The notes under the pieces: generated by a model
The model's database searches: none
Seen by the model: only the letters and a program-made list of their open reading frames with translations
What the model was told of the DNA's origin: nothing
Made by a program: the position numbers and the translations under genes
In this document: positions 48,268 to 58,163 of the stretch, piece by piece
Position numbering within the stretch: the first letter of the stretch is position 1
Layout: every line of letters begins with the position of its first letter
Origin: an uncultured Alphaproteobacteria bacterium
Lineage (GTDB): Bacteria > Pseudomonadota > Alphaproteobacteria > Micavibrionales > UBA1664
Assembly (NCBI GenBank): GCA_943789475.1
Contig: CALSUG010000009.1
Coordinates: forward strand, 54,442 to 118,441
Direction: 5' to 3'
Length of the DNA stretch: 64,000 nt

Positions 48268-50404
48268 TTAGAAATTATACGACATTTCGACTAAACCTGA
48301 GTGCGATGAGAAATCCTCTTTGTACTCATACGCATAATCAGCTGAAAAATCCCAATCTTCGTTTACACTAAATGTAAAACCTGTACCAACTGTCAATCGC
48401 TCATCTTGTGAATCAAATCCTTCAGTCGTGAAATTTGCACCAGATCCAAAACGGCCAGTTGCTTCAACTTCATCACCGATAAAATCATATCCGAATTCAG
48501 CAGATGCATATGGTTTAAACACAGAACCATCTGCGTTCACTGATGTATGCTCTAACTTCACGCCAACTTCAGCTTCAAGAACATCCATACCATCAAGTTC
48601 AGCTACCAACCCTGTTCCTGTATCAGTATAGCTATCACCCTCGTAGTGCATATAGTTCAAGCCTGCATGAGGTATCACCTTCAAGCCATTTTGAAGTTCA
48701 TATGAACGTCCAACTTCTCCAGATACAATAAATTGATCTGCATCATAGTCGAATGTTCTTGTTGTTGGTGATGTCCGTGTTACTTCATTTTCTGAAAATG
48801 CGTACCCAAGTTGACCACTAACGTACGTATCGTTACCAAGATCGTGCTCTCCATATAACGTTAACTGGTAAGTATCAATCTCTGTTTCTGTGTTCGCAGA
48901 ATCGTCAGAATCAACATTACTGTCCGCATATGACAATGCAAAACCAACTGTTGTTTCATTTGAAATTTGAGTATCCGCACCAAATGCAAAACCATAGCTA
49001 TTTACATCATAACCTTTCACACCATCACGATCATCTTGTTCACCCCGCAGCACCAAAAAATTGACCCCACATACGTTTATCGTTAGATGCATCACCCGCA
49101 GCCATACCGTTTTCACCGTATCCGCGAAGAGAAGCCAGACGATCTTGAACCATACTATTATTTTGAGAAGCAACATTTGTAGCAACAGAAAAACCACCAC
49201 CATCAACTGATGGAAGGATGGATTCAACAAGATTATTAACCTCTGTGGATGTAGTCGCACTATTGATTGAATCAACTGCAGATTGCAGTCCGGCGTGTGT
49301 TGAACCTGAAGTAAGAACCGTTTTAACAGCTGCTACCGCACCTGTATTACCACCACTTGCCAAGGCCGAAGTCAACGTATTCAACTGTGCAATTGTAACG
49401 TCCGTATCCGCACCATCAGCAACCAATTCAAAATCATAAAGATATGTATCAGTAACCCCTGCAGTACCAGCCGTTAATACGTTTTCTCCAATAATAAACT
49501 GCTCAAGACGCGCTGTCGTATCAACAGCACCAGAGAATGAAATTGTCTGATTAGAGAAATCACTTGCAGCACCACCTGTTACATTAATTTGCGCTGATGA
49601 GTTAACACCTCCTGTACTAGAAGTACCCACCACAAGAGTACCAGCCGTGCCGGCAGCAACAGCCGGTGTTGTTACAGTAACACCGTCTTTAAGTGTTGTT
49701 GTACCGTTATTAGTCACAGATACAGCTGTTTGCACATTTGCGTTAAACGTTACATTACCTTGTGTAATTGCAACTGTACCAAAATTCGCATCACCAACAG
49801 TATCATTGAATGTGATTGTATTACCAGCAGCATCAGAATCATTAATGATTAAACTCGCTGTATCTGTACCACCATCGGCCGTGATAGCCGCATCAATTGT
49901 TAAGTCTTCATTATTAGCACTATCAATTGTTAAAATATTTGTGTCCGCATTACCACCATCACCAACTTGAATAGTAACAGTGCCTAATGTCTCAAGAACA
50001 TTGCCTTGCAACACTAAAGCCGCACCATTTGCAACACCAGAATCACCAACAACAATATCAATTCCACCCGCACTGTTTGAAACAACATCATCTGCAAATG
50101 TAACTGTATTTGTACCTGTACCAGCATCATCACCGATTGTAACATCAACATTTGATGCACTTGTGTTTGAGAGTGAAGTTGTTCCATCTGCACCGATAAC
50201 AACAGCTCCTGTTGCTGGATCGATTTGGAATGCTACTGGTGCTGCATCACCATCTGTTTCTGCAAGGCCTGTTGCATCAGTTGCAGTTACGTTTGTTGCA
50301 TTCGACGTTTCTGTTGCCTGGGCAGATGACCCTACCCCACCAAGTGCAACTAAGGCCGTTCCTGCTAGCAGCGTTAGCCTTAAATTTTTCATTACAATGT
50401 TCAT
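48268..50404 (-). pseudogene. Autotransporter with beta-barrel domain, split by one extra G
   Basis: The N-terminus has a signal peptide (LRLTLLAGTALVALGGVGSS). It is followed by a ~400-residue Thr/Asp/Asn/Gly/Val-rich passenger and a C-terminal autotransporter beta-barrel (~270 residues) ending EMSYNF, with the junction KRMWGQFFGAAG/EQDDRDGVKGYDVNSYG. The extra G in GCG GGG TGA (C4 at 49043–49046 on the plus strand) stops translation just inside the barrel. Deleting it gives ~711 aa. Autotransporters export their passenger to the cell surface, often as adhesins or enzymes. It may be a real off-state, recent decay or a consensus error. Confidence 0.82.
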
Positions 50405-50650
50405 AAAAATCCCCTTAGATAAATTAATAAAATAAAAACCATATCTAAGATATCAGAATCATATATAAGAACAACAAGTTTTTTCAAACGTATTCACTCA
50501 TAATTTCAATCCATTAACCTTCTAAAAACTCTTATTTTCCCAAAAGATAAAGCATTATTCATTGCCTCCACCAATGTTTATAAAAATCATATTACCCCTT
50601 CTTAATTATGATTATGTATGCAGCATCAGTAACAATGCACATGATTAAAT

Positions 50651-50689
50651 ATAATTAAGTATTTAATGAAAATGGTCGGGATGACAGGA
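50651..50689. repeat. Left att-like direct repeat (copy of tRNA-Pro 3' end)
   Basis: Thirty-nine bases match 56367–56405 with two mismatches; the last 21 are identical and include 17 bases of the tRNA-Pro 3' end (TGGTCGGGATGACAGGA). No complete tRNA is formed here. This is the signature of integrase-mediated insertion at a tRNA 3' end. Confidence 0.85.
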
Positions 50690-50763
50690 AACTCTTCCTT
50701 AGACCAAATTCGTTGAATACTGCGGATAACAAAGTTATCGGTTAGTTTCTAGTTTCACCTTAA

Positions 50764-50978
50764 GGTCGCACTTCTTAGGAATCTCGTCAAGGCAATTAAA
50801 GCATATCACTCTGTCTGAGGCTGATAGAGATGCTTTTAAATAACGAATGCACCCAACCCATCAAAATTACATAACACAGCATTGCACGCTAGCATACGCC
50901 CCTTTAATACCACTTCTTGTTTGATTATATTTAATGGTTGAACACAAGTAGAAAATTAGCGATGTTTAACCCCTCCCC
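50764..50978. repeat. Left copy of ~210-bp diverged direct repeat
   Basis: Aligns to 55530–55740 with clear but interrupted similarity; the best-conserved part is a 24-bp identical block beginning TACGCCCCTTTAATACCA. The minus-strand frame that is open in the right copy is broken here, so this copy is a non-coding remnant. Confidence 0.7.
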
Positions 50979-51229
50979 TATGGGGAAAATACAAAGCCCT
51001 TTTCTATTTAAAGACCTCTCATAAATTCACACCCAAAATACAAAAGTGCTTAATTTGCATACACAGGTATGAATGTCCGACATATTCACAAGCAAATCTT
51101 CAACATGAAATCCACCTATACTAAAGCTCATCTATACATCAACACCATTACAAAACTTATATCTTATTGACTCTAAGGAAAAGAAAGTTAGCTTCAACAT
51201 GATTTTCTAATTTTTAATAAGGCTCACCC

Positions 51230-51814
51230 ATGAAAAATATCATTCTCACCCTCTGTTTGTTTTTTACTCCAGTTAATGCGAATGCACTATCTGTTAACAA
51301 CGAAGACATAGGAATATTACAAAAAGTAAAAAACTATGTTTTAGGTGAGAGTCACCCTCAGTGTTACGACCCCTTAGCATCTGGAATGCCATTAAAGAAC
51401 ATGTTTCAAGACATCAAACATATCTACATATACTTAAATTTCGATAGTACACATAAGTATGTTAAGGAAGAATATGTTCGAAACAGCCTACAAGAACAAT
51501 TCAAAACTGCCTTTAAACAATGTGATCCAATTTTAAATATATCGTTTATTGACACCCCAAATTCGAATAAAATTGATGGCAAAAACAACCTGACTTATTA
51601 TGTATCTGTTCTGTCTACTTTCTATGTATCTGAACATACTCAAGAAAACAGTATTCGCTTTACATCTTTCCCTTACCGAAAGAATTTCAACACTTTTTCA
51701 AATAGAGTTAAATATCAGCCTTTAAATCGTCAAGTATTCAAAGATCTTACAAACTTATCACAAAGCGAAGTTGAGCATACCATAGATAACTTGTTTCAAA
51801 ATATAATGTATTAA
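51230..51814 (+). CDS. Hypothetical secreted protein (194 aa)
   Basis: A signal peptide (MKNIILTLCLFFTPVNANA) precedes a ~175-residue domain with two cysteines (HPQCYDP, FKQCDP), many Asn/Tyr/Phe and no repeats. It lies in the island just before the protease gene (22-base gap) and on the same strand, so it may be a partner, for example an inhibitor or a secretion accessory. I do not recognise the family. It has no Ca-binding repeats. The frame is intact. Confidence 0.6.
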   Translation: MKNIILTLCLFFTPVNANALSVNNEDIGILQKVKNYVLGESHPQCYDPLASGMPLKNMFQDIKHIYIYLNFDSTHKYVKEEYVRNSLQEQFKTAFKQCDPILNISFIDTPNSNKIDGKNNLTYYVSVLSTFYVSEHTQENSIRFTSFPYRKNFNTFSNRVKYQPLNRQVFKDLTNLSQSEVEHTIDNLFQNIMY

Positions 51815-51835
51815 AACAAAAGGATGTAACACGTG

Positions 51836-54800
51836 ATGACAAATCTCCCATACGACTTAAAAACATCATATAATTTTACTAATTTGGGACTTTCCCCAGC
51901 ACGCTATAACTCAAAATACCAATAACATTTGGGAAGTTAAATATTCTCTTTTAACAAACGCTAATAACATTTTTGATTATACCTATTATAACAATACTGC
52001 AGGCAATGAGGATAAAGAGGTTCTCAACAAACGAGATTTAAACATTAATATTGCCAATACGATTACACATGTATTAGACAACACATCCACATACAGTACA
52101 TATTTCAGTGGACGTTATTAATGTAGATTTTAACCTCACAACAACCCCAACAGACTCTAATATGGTATTTGGACAGTCAAGTACTGCAAGTTTTCCAAGC
52201 AGTTTGCACGCCGCATATTCCACTTATATAACGACCTCCACAATCACTGATTCAAATCAAAATCAAAAATACGGAGATATTTTCTTTAACCATGATTATT
52301 CCGGCGGTTGGTCAATTTTAGAAACAGATAACACACCAAGCAACAATTCAGACAATCTTTTAAAGCTAGGATCTTTCCAATTTGGTAGTGTCTTACACGA
52401 AATCGGGCATTCTCTTGGTTTACAGCACACCCATGATGTTAATGACATTTCTGGAACTTCTCTTGATAATGAGAAATACTCCATAATGGCCTACAATCCA
52501 CACGGTCACTTATATCACACAGATGGATCATTACTACGTGCCTCTGGATTGCAAATTATGGACATTTACAATCTGCAAGAAATATATGGACGTGAATACG
52601 GAACACGTTCAGGTAACACAAACTATACTGCTGGTTTTGGTCTGGGTGAAAGTGGAATCAGTACATCTACAGAAGCGTTTATGACCACAATTTGGGATGG
52701 TGGTGGAATAGATACCATCTCTGCAGAAGGGTTTAGCGATCACCAAGCAAAAATTGATTTACGCCAAGGTCATTTTAGCTCTATAGGTTCTGACGGAAAT
52801 GGTGGGTCAGTTTTTTAAACAGGAACAACATTTGGGCTCTGGGATCGAGATTACGAAAATGTTTCAATCGCCTATCACTCTGTTATTGAAAATGCCTTTG
52901 GAACAAATCACGCAGATGGAGACGTTCTAATCGGAAATGCGTAGAACAATATTCTTATGGGGTTTGCAGGTGACGATTACATTTATGGTGATGGTTTATC
53001 CTACGACAATGATGAAGGATACACGACTGTTGATGTAAATGGCTCTAATGATCCAAATGCTTCAAAACCAACAAGCGATGATGATATTCTTATTGGTGGT
53101 GCTGGAGACGATCATCTTTATGGTGGCGCTGGTAACGACACCTATTATTACGCTCTAGGTGATGGTACTGACATCATTAGCGATACTTCGGGTGGCAATG
53201 ACAGACTAGTTATTAATAACAATGATCAGGTTGTAAATATTATTGGTATCGGCAATGGTCAAAGCCAGATCACCTTTGATGATGGCGCGACCCTAACATA
53301 TTCTGGTATAGAAGATGTGATTTTTACAATCGGCGTTGACCCTTCTGAACCTAATCCTATAACGATGTTTAATCAGGATTATGGTGATGAAATTCTTACT
53401 GGTAATGATAACGACAATTCTTTTACACGTAGCCAAATGACTGGTGGGGCAATGGTCTTTGCGGGGCGATGGTAATGACTTCATAAACGCCAATAACACA
53501 AGTGGTAACTACTATGTTCATGCTGGGTCAGGTCAGGACACATTTGTTGGAGAAAATGGTAATGATGTTTTTATTCATACAGCAACAGATAGCTCTCATG
53601 GTGCGGTTCTTAAAATGGGTGACGGAAGCGACACAATGCATTTATCACGTGACGCGTCTTATTACATCATTAGCGAATTAGATTCAGATGGATTAGATCT
53701 AAATGAAATTTACCTTAATGGTAGCATTGATACCAGCAGGCTATCTTTCCATCGTGAATACATGACCCTGTCATATAAAGAACACATATCAACATATGGC
53801 GACAATTACGGTTTTTATAACAGAACCTATAATACTGATGCAGGTGATTTAATCATTCGCTATCAAAACACAAACGGTAATGACCTAAACATTATCATCG
53901 ACAATTACTTTGGGAGTGTTACCTCTAACTACTATCGCTTCAGTGGTGTTCATATTGATAACCTCCACTACAACAACACTACAATAGATCTTTCTACTTT
54001 GAGTTATACAACTGAGGGAACATCAAACGATGATCGTATAGTTGGTGTCGAACAAAACGGTAACAATGCCGATGAACTTTATGGTCATGATGGTAATGAT
54101 CGACTTAAAGGCCTAAGTGGTAATGATTTAATCTTTGGAGGTGCTGGTGATGACTCTCTAGAAGGTGGTGAAGGTGACGACGAATTAAGTGGAGGAACTG
54201 GCAACGACACCGTTTATGATCAATGGGGTACAAACACTATTATTGCAAGCTCTGGTCATGACATCATCACAGCAAATAATCTATCAAAGGTGCTTTACTC
54301 CACTACAAACAACGTTACTTCACTTGATTTCTCAAGGTCAGGGCAGAACTTGCTCGTATTCTCTCCAGATGGGGCAATTGCAGAAATAGCACACTGGCAA
54401 AACAGTAACTCTCTTCATACACTTGAATTTGCAAATGGCTCTACATTTGATGTCACTACGCTTGATTTAGATATTGAGGGAACCTCCTCCAATGACACAC
54501 TCTATGGATTTTTAAACACTCAAATGGGTGACGACATTATCAATGGTTATGCAGGCGATGATATTGCATTTGCTCGCGGCGGTAATGACACACTAAACGG
54601 TGGATCAGGATCTGACGAACTTTATGGTGAAGATGGAAACGACACGATCCGTGGTGGCGATGATAATGACTATAAACTATACGGTGGTAACGGTAGTGAC
54701 AACATCTATGGCGATGCTGGTGATGATACTCTCTATGGTGATGCTGGAGGCGATATGCTGAATGGCGGTACTGGTGCAGACATTCTCTGGGGCGGTGAAG

Positions 54801-55381
54801 GCGATGACACTCTACACGGCGGCGATGGTGATGATGCAAAGCTTGATGGCGGTAATGGTAACGATACAATTAACGGCGATGCTGGTAATGATACCCTCTA
54901 CGGTCGTGATGGTAATGACGTTTTAGATAGCGGTGATGGTAATGACATCTTCTATGGTCACGAAGGAAATGATATTTTAGACGGCGGTGACGGTGAAGAT
55001 TTCATTCTTGCAGGTACAGGTGACGATACGCTGAACGGTGGTTTAGGATACGATCGTTTATACGGCAACGCAGGAGCGGACACATTCATGTTTACAGACT
55101 ACTCTCAATACACAAGCATCTATGATCGCGTACATGACTTCAGTGAAATTGATGGTGATGTTTTAGATATATCAGATCTAATCTCTTCATATGATTCAGC
55201 TACAGAGAACCTGAGTGATTACGTATTTGTACATCACAACACTGCACGCTCATATATCTATATCGATAATGATGGCACAGGTACGAACTCATCAATGGAG
55301 TATGCAATTCGTATGGATGGTGTGTTCTGGGATGATGCAGATATGACGACACTAATAACCAACGGAACGGTGATTGTTTAA
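51836..55381 (+). pseudogene. Serralysin-like RTX metalloprotease, interrupted
   Basis: Read across frames, the ~1180-aa product starts at ATG 51836 (AAGGA upstream). It has the zinc protease motif HEIGHSLGLQH and Met-turn YSIMAYNP (M10B), then many GGxGxDxxx RTX repeats (for example GGAGDDHLYGGAGNDTYY) up to a C-terminal region. RTX proteins are exported by type I secretion and fold with Ca2+. Breaks: extra C at 51894–51897, extra G at 52110–52111, in-frame TAA at 52816–52818 and TAG at 52942–52944, extra G at 53463–53466. No type I exporter genes are seen. The two nonsense codons make real inactivation likely here. The C-terminal 645-aa frame (53444–55381) is open. Confidence 0.85.
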
Positions 55382-55529
55382 ACATCGTTTTAAGCCCCCT
55401 AGAGGCGCATACACCTCAATGAAGATCTTGAAGAGAGACAATCAAAATACAATTTGAACGACCTGTATGCGCTCTCTGACACGGATGCGTGAATATGACA
55501 TATCTCGATGACTAAAGCTAAACATGACC

Positions 55530-55740
55530 GATCTCACTTCTTAGAAATTTCATCAAGATACTAAAAACATATTACCTATTTCTGAGCGTGTAGAGTTGCC
55601 TTAAATCATGAATAGGCCCCCAACATCAAAATTACATAAAGAGGCGCTACACGGCAACGTACGCCCCTTTAATACCACTTCTTTATTGGGTTATATTTAA
55701 CTATTGCTACGAATAGTAAACTAACGATGTTTTCCCCTAA
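55530..55740. repeat. Right copy of ~210-bp diverged direct repeat
   Basis: Homologous to 50764–50978; shares CACTTCTTAG near the left end, CATCAAAATTACATA, and the 24-bp block starting TACGCCCCTTTAATACCA. It includes the 3' end of the small minus-strand frame 55669–55968. Confidence 0.7.
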
Positions 55741-55968
55741 CTGCATTCCATTGAACATCTTTTCAGAATATCTTGTGGATTCCGCAATATACCTTCCTGA
55801 TTCAAATACGCCTAAATTAGTAGCAACATAATTAGCTGTATTTGGACTACTCGTTTCCCACAATATCTTTAAATACAAATAGGACTTAATAAAGAGAAGC
55901 CCTTTATTAAGGAAATGTATATATAAAACGAATCCCCCTATTAAATAAATGCCCAAGGGTGTCATCAT
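55669..55968 (-). other. Short open frame of doubtful status (99 aa) in the island
   Basis: An open frame partly overlapping the integrase fragment in another frame. Its C-terminal ~70 residues (LYLKILWETSSPNTANYV, then a hydrophobic end NIVSLLFVAIVKYNPIKKWY) look protein-like; the N-terminal part is a shadow of the integrase. It is probably the 3' end of a broken gene, and its last codons fall in the diverged repeat. Confidence 0.3.
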
Positions 55969-56311
55969 GTTTCTCTTGAATGATTACTTCTAAATCATTC
56001 TTAACTTTTTGAAGATTTTCGACATTGGCATCAGGCAACACACCATCTTTATCAATTTGGCTTTTTGCGCGTTCTAATACGCCTTTATAATAATCAATAT
56101 AAATAGATCTTATTTCCTTATGATCCATAGGTGTATTTTCCAATCGCTGTTTGAGATTCATGCTATGATATTCCAATATCTTAGCCAAGTATAATGCTTG
56201 CTTTGGACACCTTGTTTGTAATGAGATAGATACACGGTTTTGTGTAGATACTGGGTAGCGAAAGTAATAGATCGCATGTCTTGAACGGATCAAATGACTG
56301 GGATTAAACAT
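55907..56311 (-). pseudogene. Site-specific tyrosine integrase, N-terminal fragment
   Basis: The 134-aa frame begins MFNPSHLIRSRHAIYYFRYP and continues NRVSISLQTRCPKQALYLAK, the N-terminal DUF6538-like region of tyrosine recombinases found on tRNA-integrated islands. The SAM-like and catalytic domains (Arg, His-x-x-Arg, Tyr) are missing; the frame ends at GIRFIYTFP. It lies 78 bases from the tRNA-Pro 3' end, reading away from it, where an island integrase is expected. Confidence 0.7.
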
Positions 56312-56366
56312 GTTTAGGTCGCACCTTTCGGTTACACCTTGTTCATCCGCTCACTATCTTATTGAG

Positions 56367-56405
56367 ATAATTAAGTATTTAAGAAAAATGGTCGGGATGA
56401 CAGGA
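56367..56405. repeat. Right att-like direct repeat spanning the tRNA-Pro 3' end
   Basis: The right-hand partner of 50651–50689: 22 bases of flank plus the last 17 bases of the tRNA gene. Two mismatches separate the copies, at the two positions just before AAAATGG. Confidence 0.85.
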
Positions 56406-56465
56406 TTCGAACCTGCGACCCCTTGGCCCCCAGCCAAGTGCGCTACCTGTCTGCGCCACATCCCG
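56389..56465 (-). tRNA. tRNA-Pro (anticodon GGG)
   Basis: The minus strand from 56465 gives a 77-nt cloverleaf: acceptor CGGGATG/CATCCCG, D-arm GCGCAGACAGGTAGCGC, anticodon arm CTTGG-CTGGGGG-CCAAG with GGG at 34–36, T-arm with GGTTCGAATCC, discriminator A and encoded CCA. It decodes CCC/CCU. Its place after merR is conserved in alphaproteobacteria. Confidence 0.97.
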
Positions 56466-56502
56466 ATGTCAGTGAACATCTGTGGGCATATTACGTGTGA
56501 TG

Positions 56503-56712
56503 TTATTTTTTTACAACACCGATATTTTTTAATTTCTTCGTGATTAAATAACTAAATGGTATCGCAACGACAAGCCCCAACACGACCGCAGGAATCATCA
56601 ATACCATTTCATGCTCAGCAAACATGGGGACCGCCACAACAATCAATACGAATGTTCCCATTAAAACGGTACTTACAATCGACCATATCAAGAAAGATAA
56701 TCCACTCATCAC
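56503..56712 (-). CDS. Hypothetical small membrane protein (69 aa)
   Basis: Two hydrophobic helices (FLIWSIVSTVLMGTFVLIVV; LMIPAVVLGLVVAIPFSYL) with a short loop and a basic C-terminal tail (TKKLKNIGVVKK). A probable inner-membrane protein of unknown function between tRNA-Pro and merR. Confidence 0.6.
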   Translation of the reverse strand: MMSGLSFLIWSIVSTVLMGTFVLIVVAVPMFAEHEMVLMIPAVVLGLVVAIPFSYLITKKLKNIGVVKK

Positions 56713-56786
56713 AACTCCTATTTGTATAATTAGAACTATTATCCTAAAGCCTAAGGCGTGATAAAGAATTGATCAAAATCAAAAAA

Positions 56787-57188
56787 TTAAGCGTTTAATG
56801 TTTTCCGCATGTTTTGCAAAGTATTAAGCGTAGCATTCAACATTGCTATTTGTTTTTCACTCAACCCTTGTGAAGATTTTGATTTTGTATTCACATTTGT
56901 ATTTGATGCTTCGGCAATTTTTTTACGTGTCGATCCTTTTAAAACACCCTGCGCACCTTTGATAGTATACCCTTCATTATAAAGAAGAGAATGAATACGT
57001 TCCAAAACTGCAACATCCTCGGGACGATAGTAACGTCGACCACCACCGCGTTTCATAGGTTTTACTTGAATAAATTTTGTTTCCCAAAATCGCAAAACAT
57101 GTTGTTCAACATTGAGATGTTCTGCAACCTCTCTAATCGTTTGAAATGCCCCCGATTTTTTTTCTAATTTCTTATTCTGCATATTCAA
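56787..57188 (-). CDS. MerR-family transcriptional regulator
   Basis: A 133-aa protein with an N-terminal MerR-type winged helix ([38 protein letters not shown]) and a short C-terminal helix without an obvious ligand domain. This regulator follows ihfA in most alphaproteobacteria; its target is not known from sequence. Confidence 0.92.
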   Translation of the reverse strand: MNMQNKKLEKKSGAFQTIREVAEHLNVEQHVLRFWETKFIQVKPMKRGGGRRYYRPEDVAVLERIHSLLYNEGYTIKGAQGVLKGSTRKKIAEASNTNVNTKSKSSQGLSEKQIAMLNATLNTLQNMRKTLNA

Positions 57189-57220
57189 CTTTCCTTCCCC
57201 AAGGTTTGTGTGATTTATCT

Positions 57221-57517
57221 TTAATTATCGTTGTTAATCCTATCCTTTAAAACATGGCTTGCCTTATAGGTCACAACTCGTCTTGGTGTGATTGTTACCT
57301 CAACACCCGTCTTGGGATTACGCCCTACCCTCGCTTTTTTTTGCCGAACTTGAAACGTACCAAATGAGGAAATTTTCAAAAGATCATCAGAAACCAAACC
57401 ATCAATCATTAAATCCAGTGTTTCATCAACAAGGTCAGATGATTCTGATCTTGATAATCCTACTTGTTCATATACGGCATCAGCCAAATCGGCGCGTGTT
57501 AATGTTTGTTCGCTCAT
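57221..57517 (-). CDS. ihfA: Integration host factor subunit alpha
   Basis: A 98-aa HU/IHF DNA-bending protein with alpha-type features: [39 protein letters not shown] and the arm [20 protein letters not shown]. It pairs with IhfB (34.8 kb). It is co-directional with fabH–plsX upstream but separated from them by a plus-strand gene (57690–58148). Confidence 0.93.
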   Translation of the reverse strand: MSEQTLTRADLADAVYEQVGLSRSESSDLVDETLDLMIDGLVSDDLLKISSFGTFQVRQKKARVGRNPKTGVEVTITPRRVVTYKASHVLKDRINNDN

Positions 57518-57689
57518 ATGTTCAATTCCCTAACAATTGCAATAATTTAGGCTATCCTTTTAAAGTGATTAAAGTCAATTTTTGTATTTTTTTTATCCAC
57601 AGGCATTAAAACATTAACATAATTGTTGATTTTAAATATATTTAATATAATATAACTCAAGATTTAAACAATTACCTCAGGGAAATAAA

Positions 57690-58148
57690 ATGGATACAAG
57701 TATTTTTAAAGAACGTTTAACAGAATTTTTTCAACAAAATAATATAGATCAAGCAGGAAAATTTGTTGCTGACAGCCTTCAAACTTCCCCTCAAGGTCAT
57801 CAAAAAATTGCAGATGCGTATGCACAAGTTATCACAGAAATTGGGCAAGATTTTCCAGAGGACACTCTAAGCATGTCTCTATTTGTAATCAGAGCCGCCG
57901 AATGTAACACTGGCGCCATTGTATCAACCTTACACAACTTGGCGCTATCGGTTGTCGAAACAAACCCAAAAATTGCAATAAAGATGATTACAGGCCCTTT
58001 AAACGACGACGATCACGCAATAGACATGGAAGTTGCAAATGAAGTAGCTGGAAAATTACCTCCTGAAATGGCCGAAATGATGCTTGGAATTTTAGATCAC
58101 TACAAGTCGGGCCCTACTCAAGAACGCCCCATGCGGCCTAAATTATAA
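57690..58148 (+). CDS. Hypothetical protein (152 aa)
   Basis: A soluble, predicted all-helical protein without signal peptide, with a Shine-Dalgarno-like AGGGAAA before the ATG. It interrupts the usual fabH–ihfA adjacency on the opposite strand, divergent from ihfA and convergent with fabH. Pattern of short helices (ADAYAQVITEIGQDFPEDTL, AEMMLGILDHYKSG). No family recognised. Confidence 0.6.
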   Translation: MDTSIFKERLTEFFQQNNIDQAGKFVADSLQTSPQGHQKIADAYAQVITEIGQDFPEDTLSMSLFVIRAAECNTGAIVSTLHNLALSVVETNPKIAIKMITGPLNDDDHAIDMEVANEVAGKLPPEMAEMMLGILDHYKSGPTQERPMRPKL

Positions 58149-58163
58149 TTTTTTATAAACCTA

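Larger units (their letters stand above)
50405..51229. other. Non-coding interval: autotransporter upstream region, left island boundary and remnant repeat
   Basis: This 825-base stretch has no credible gene. It holds the divergent upstream region of the autotransporter, the left copy of the tRNA 3'-end repeat (50651–50689), a GATAAC-aaa-GTTATC inverted repeat (50725–50739), the left copy of the ~210-bp diverged repeat (50764–50978), and AT-rich sequence up to the next ATG. Confidence 0.7.
50651..56405. mobile_element. Decayed genomic island integrated at tRNA-Pro(GGG)
   Basis: About 5.7 kb between a partial (50651–50689) and an intact (56367–56405) copy of the tRNA-Pro 3' end. An integrase N-terminal fragment lies next to the intact tRNA, as in typical tRNA-borne islands. 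Cargo: one secreted protein and an RTX metalloprotease pseudogene flanked by diverged repeats. The catalytic half of the integrase is missing, so the element is presumably immobile. The insertion is inferred from repeats and the integrase relic; no empty site is visible. Confidence 0.75.

Noticed and set aside
52816..52944. Stop-codon reassignment or readthrough in the RTX gene
   Set aside because: TAA, TAG and TGA all act as normal stops in surrounding intact genes, and the same gene carries frameshifts; pseudogenisation is simpler.
54540..54869. His/Arg-rich frame antisense to the RTX repeats
   Set aside because: Arises from the repeated GGxGxDxx codons on the other strand; no independent support.
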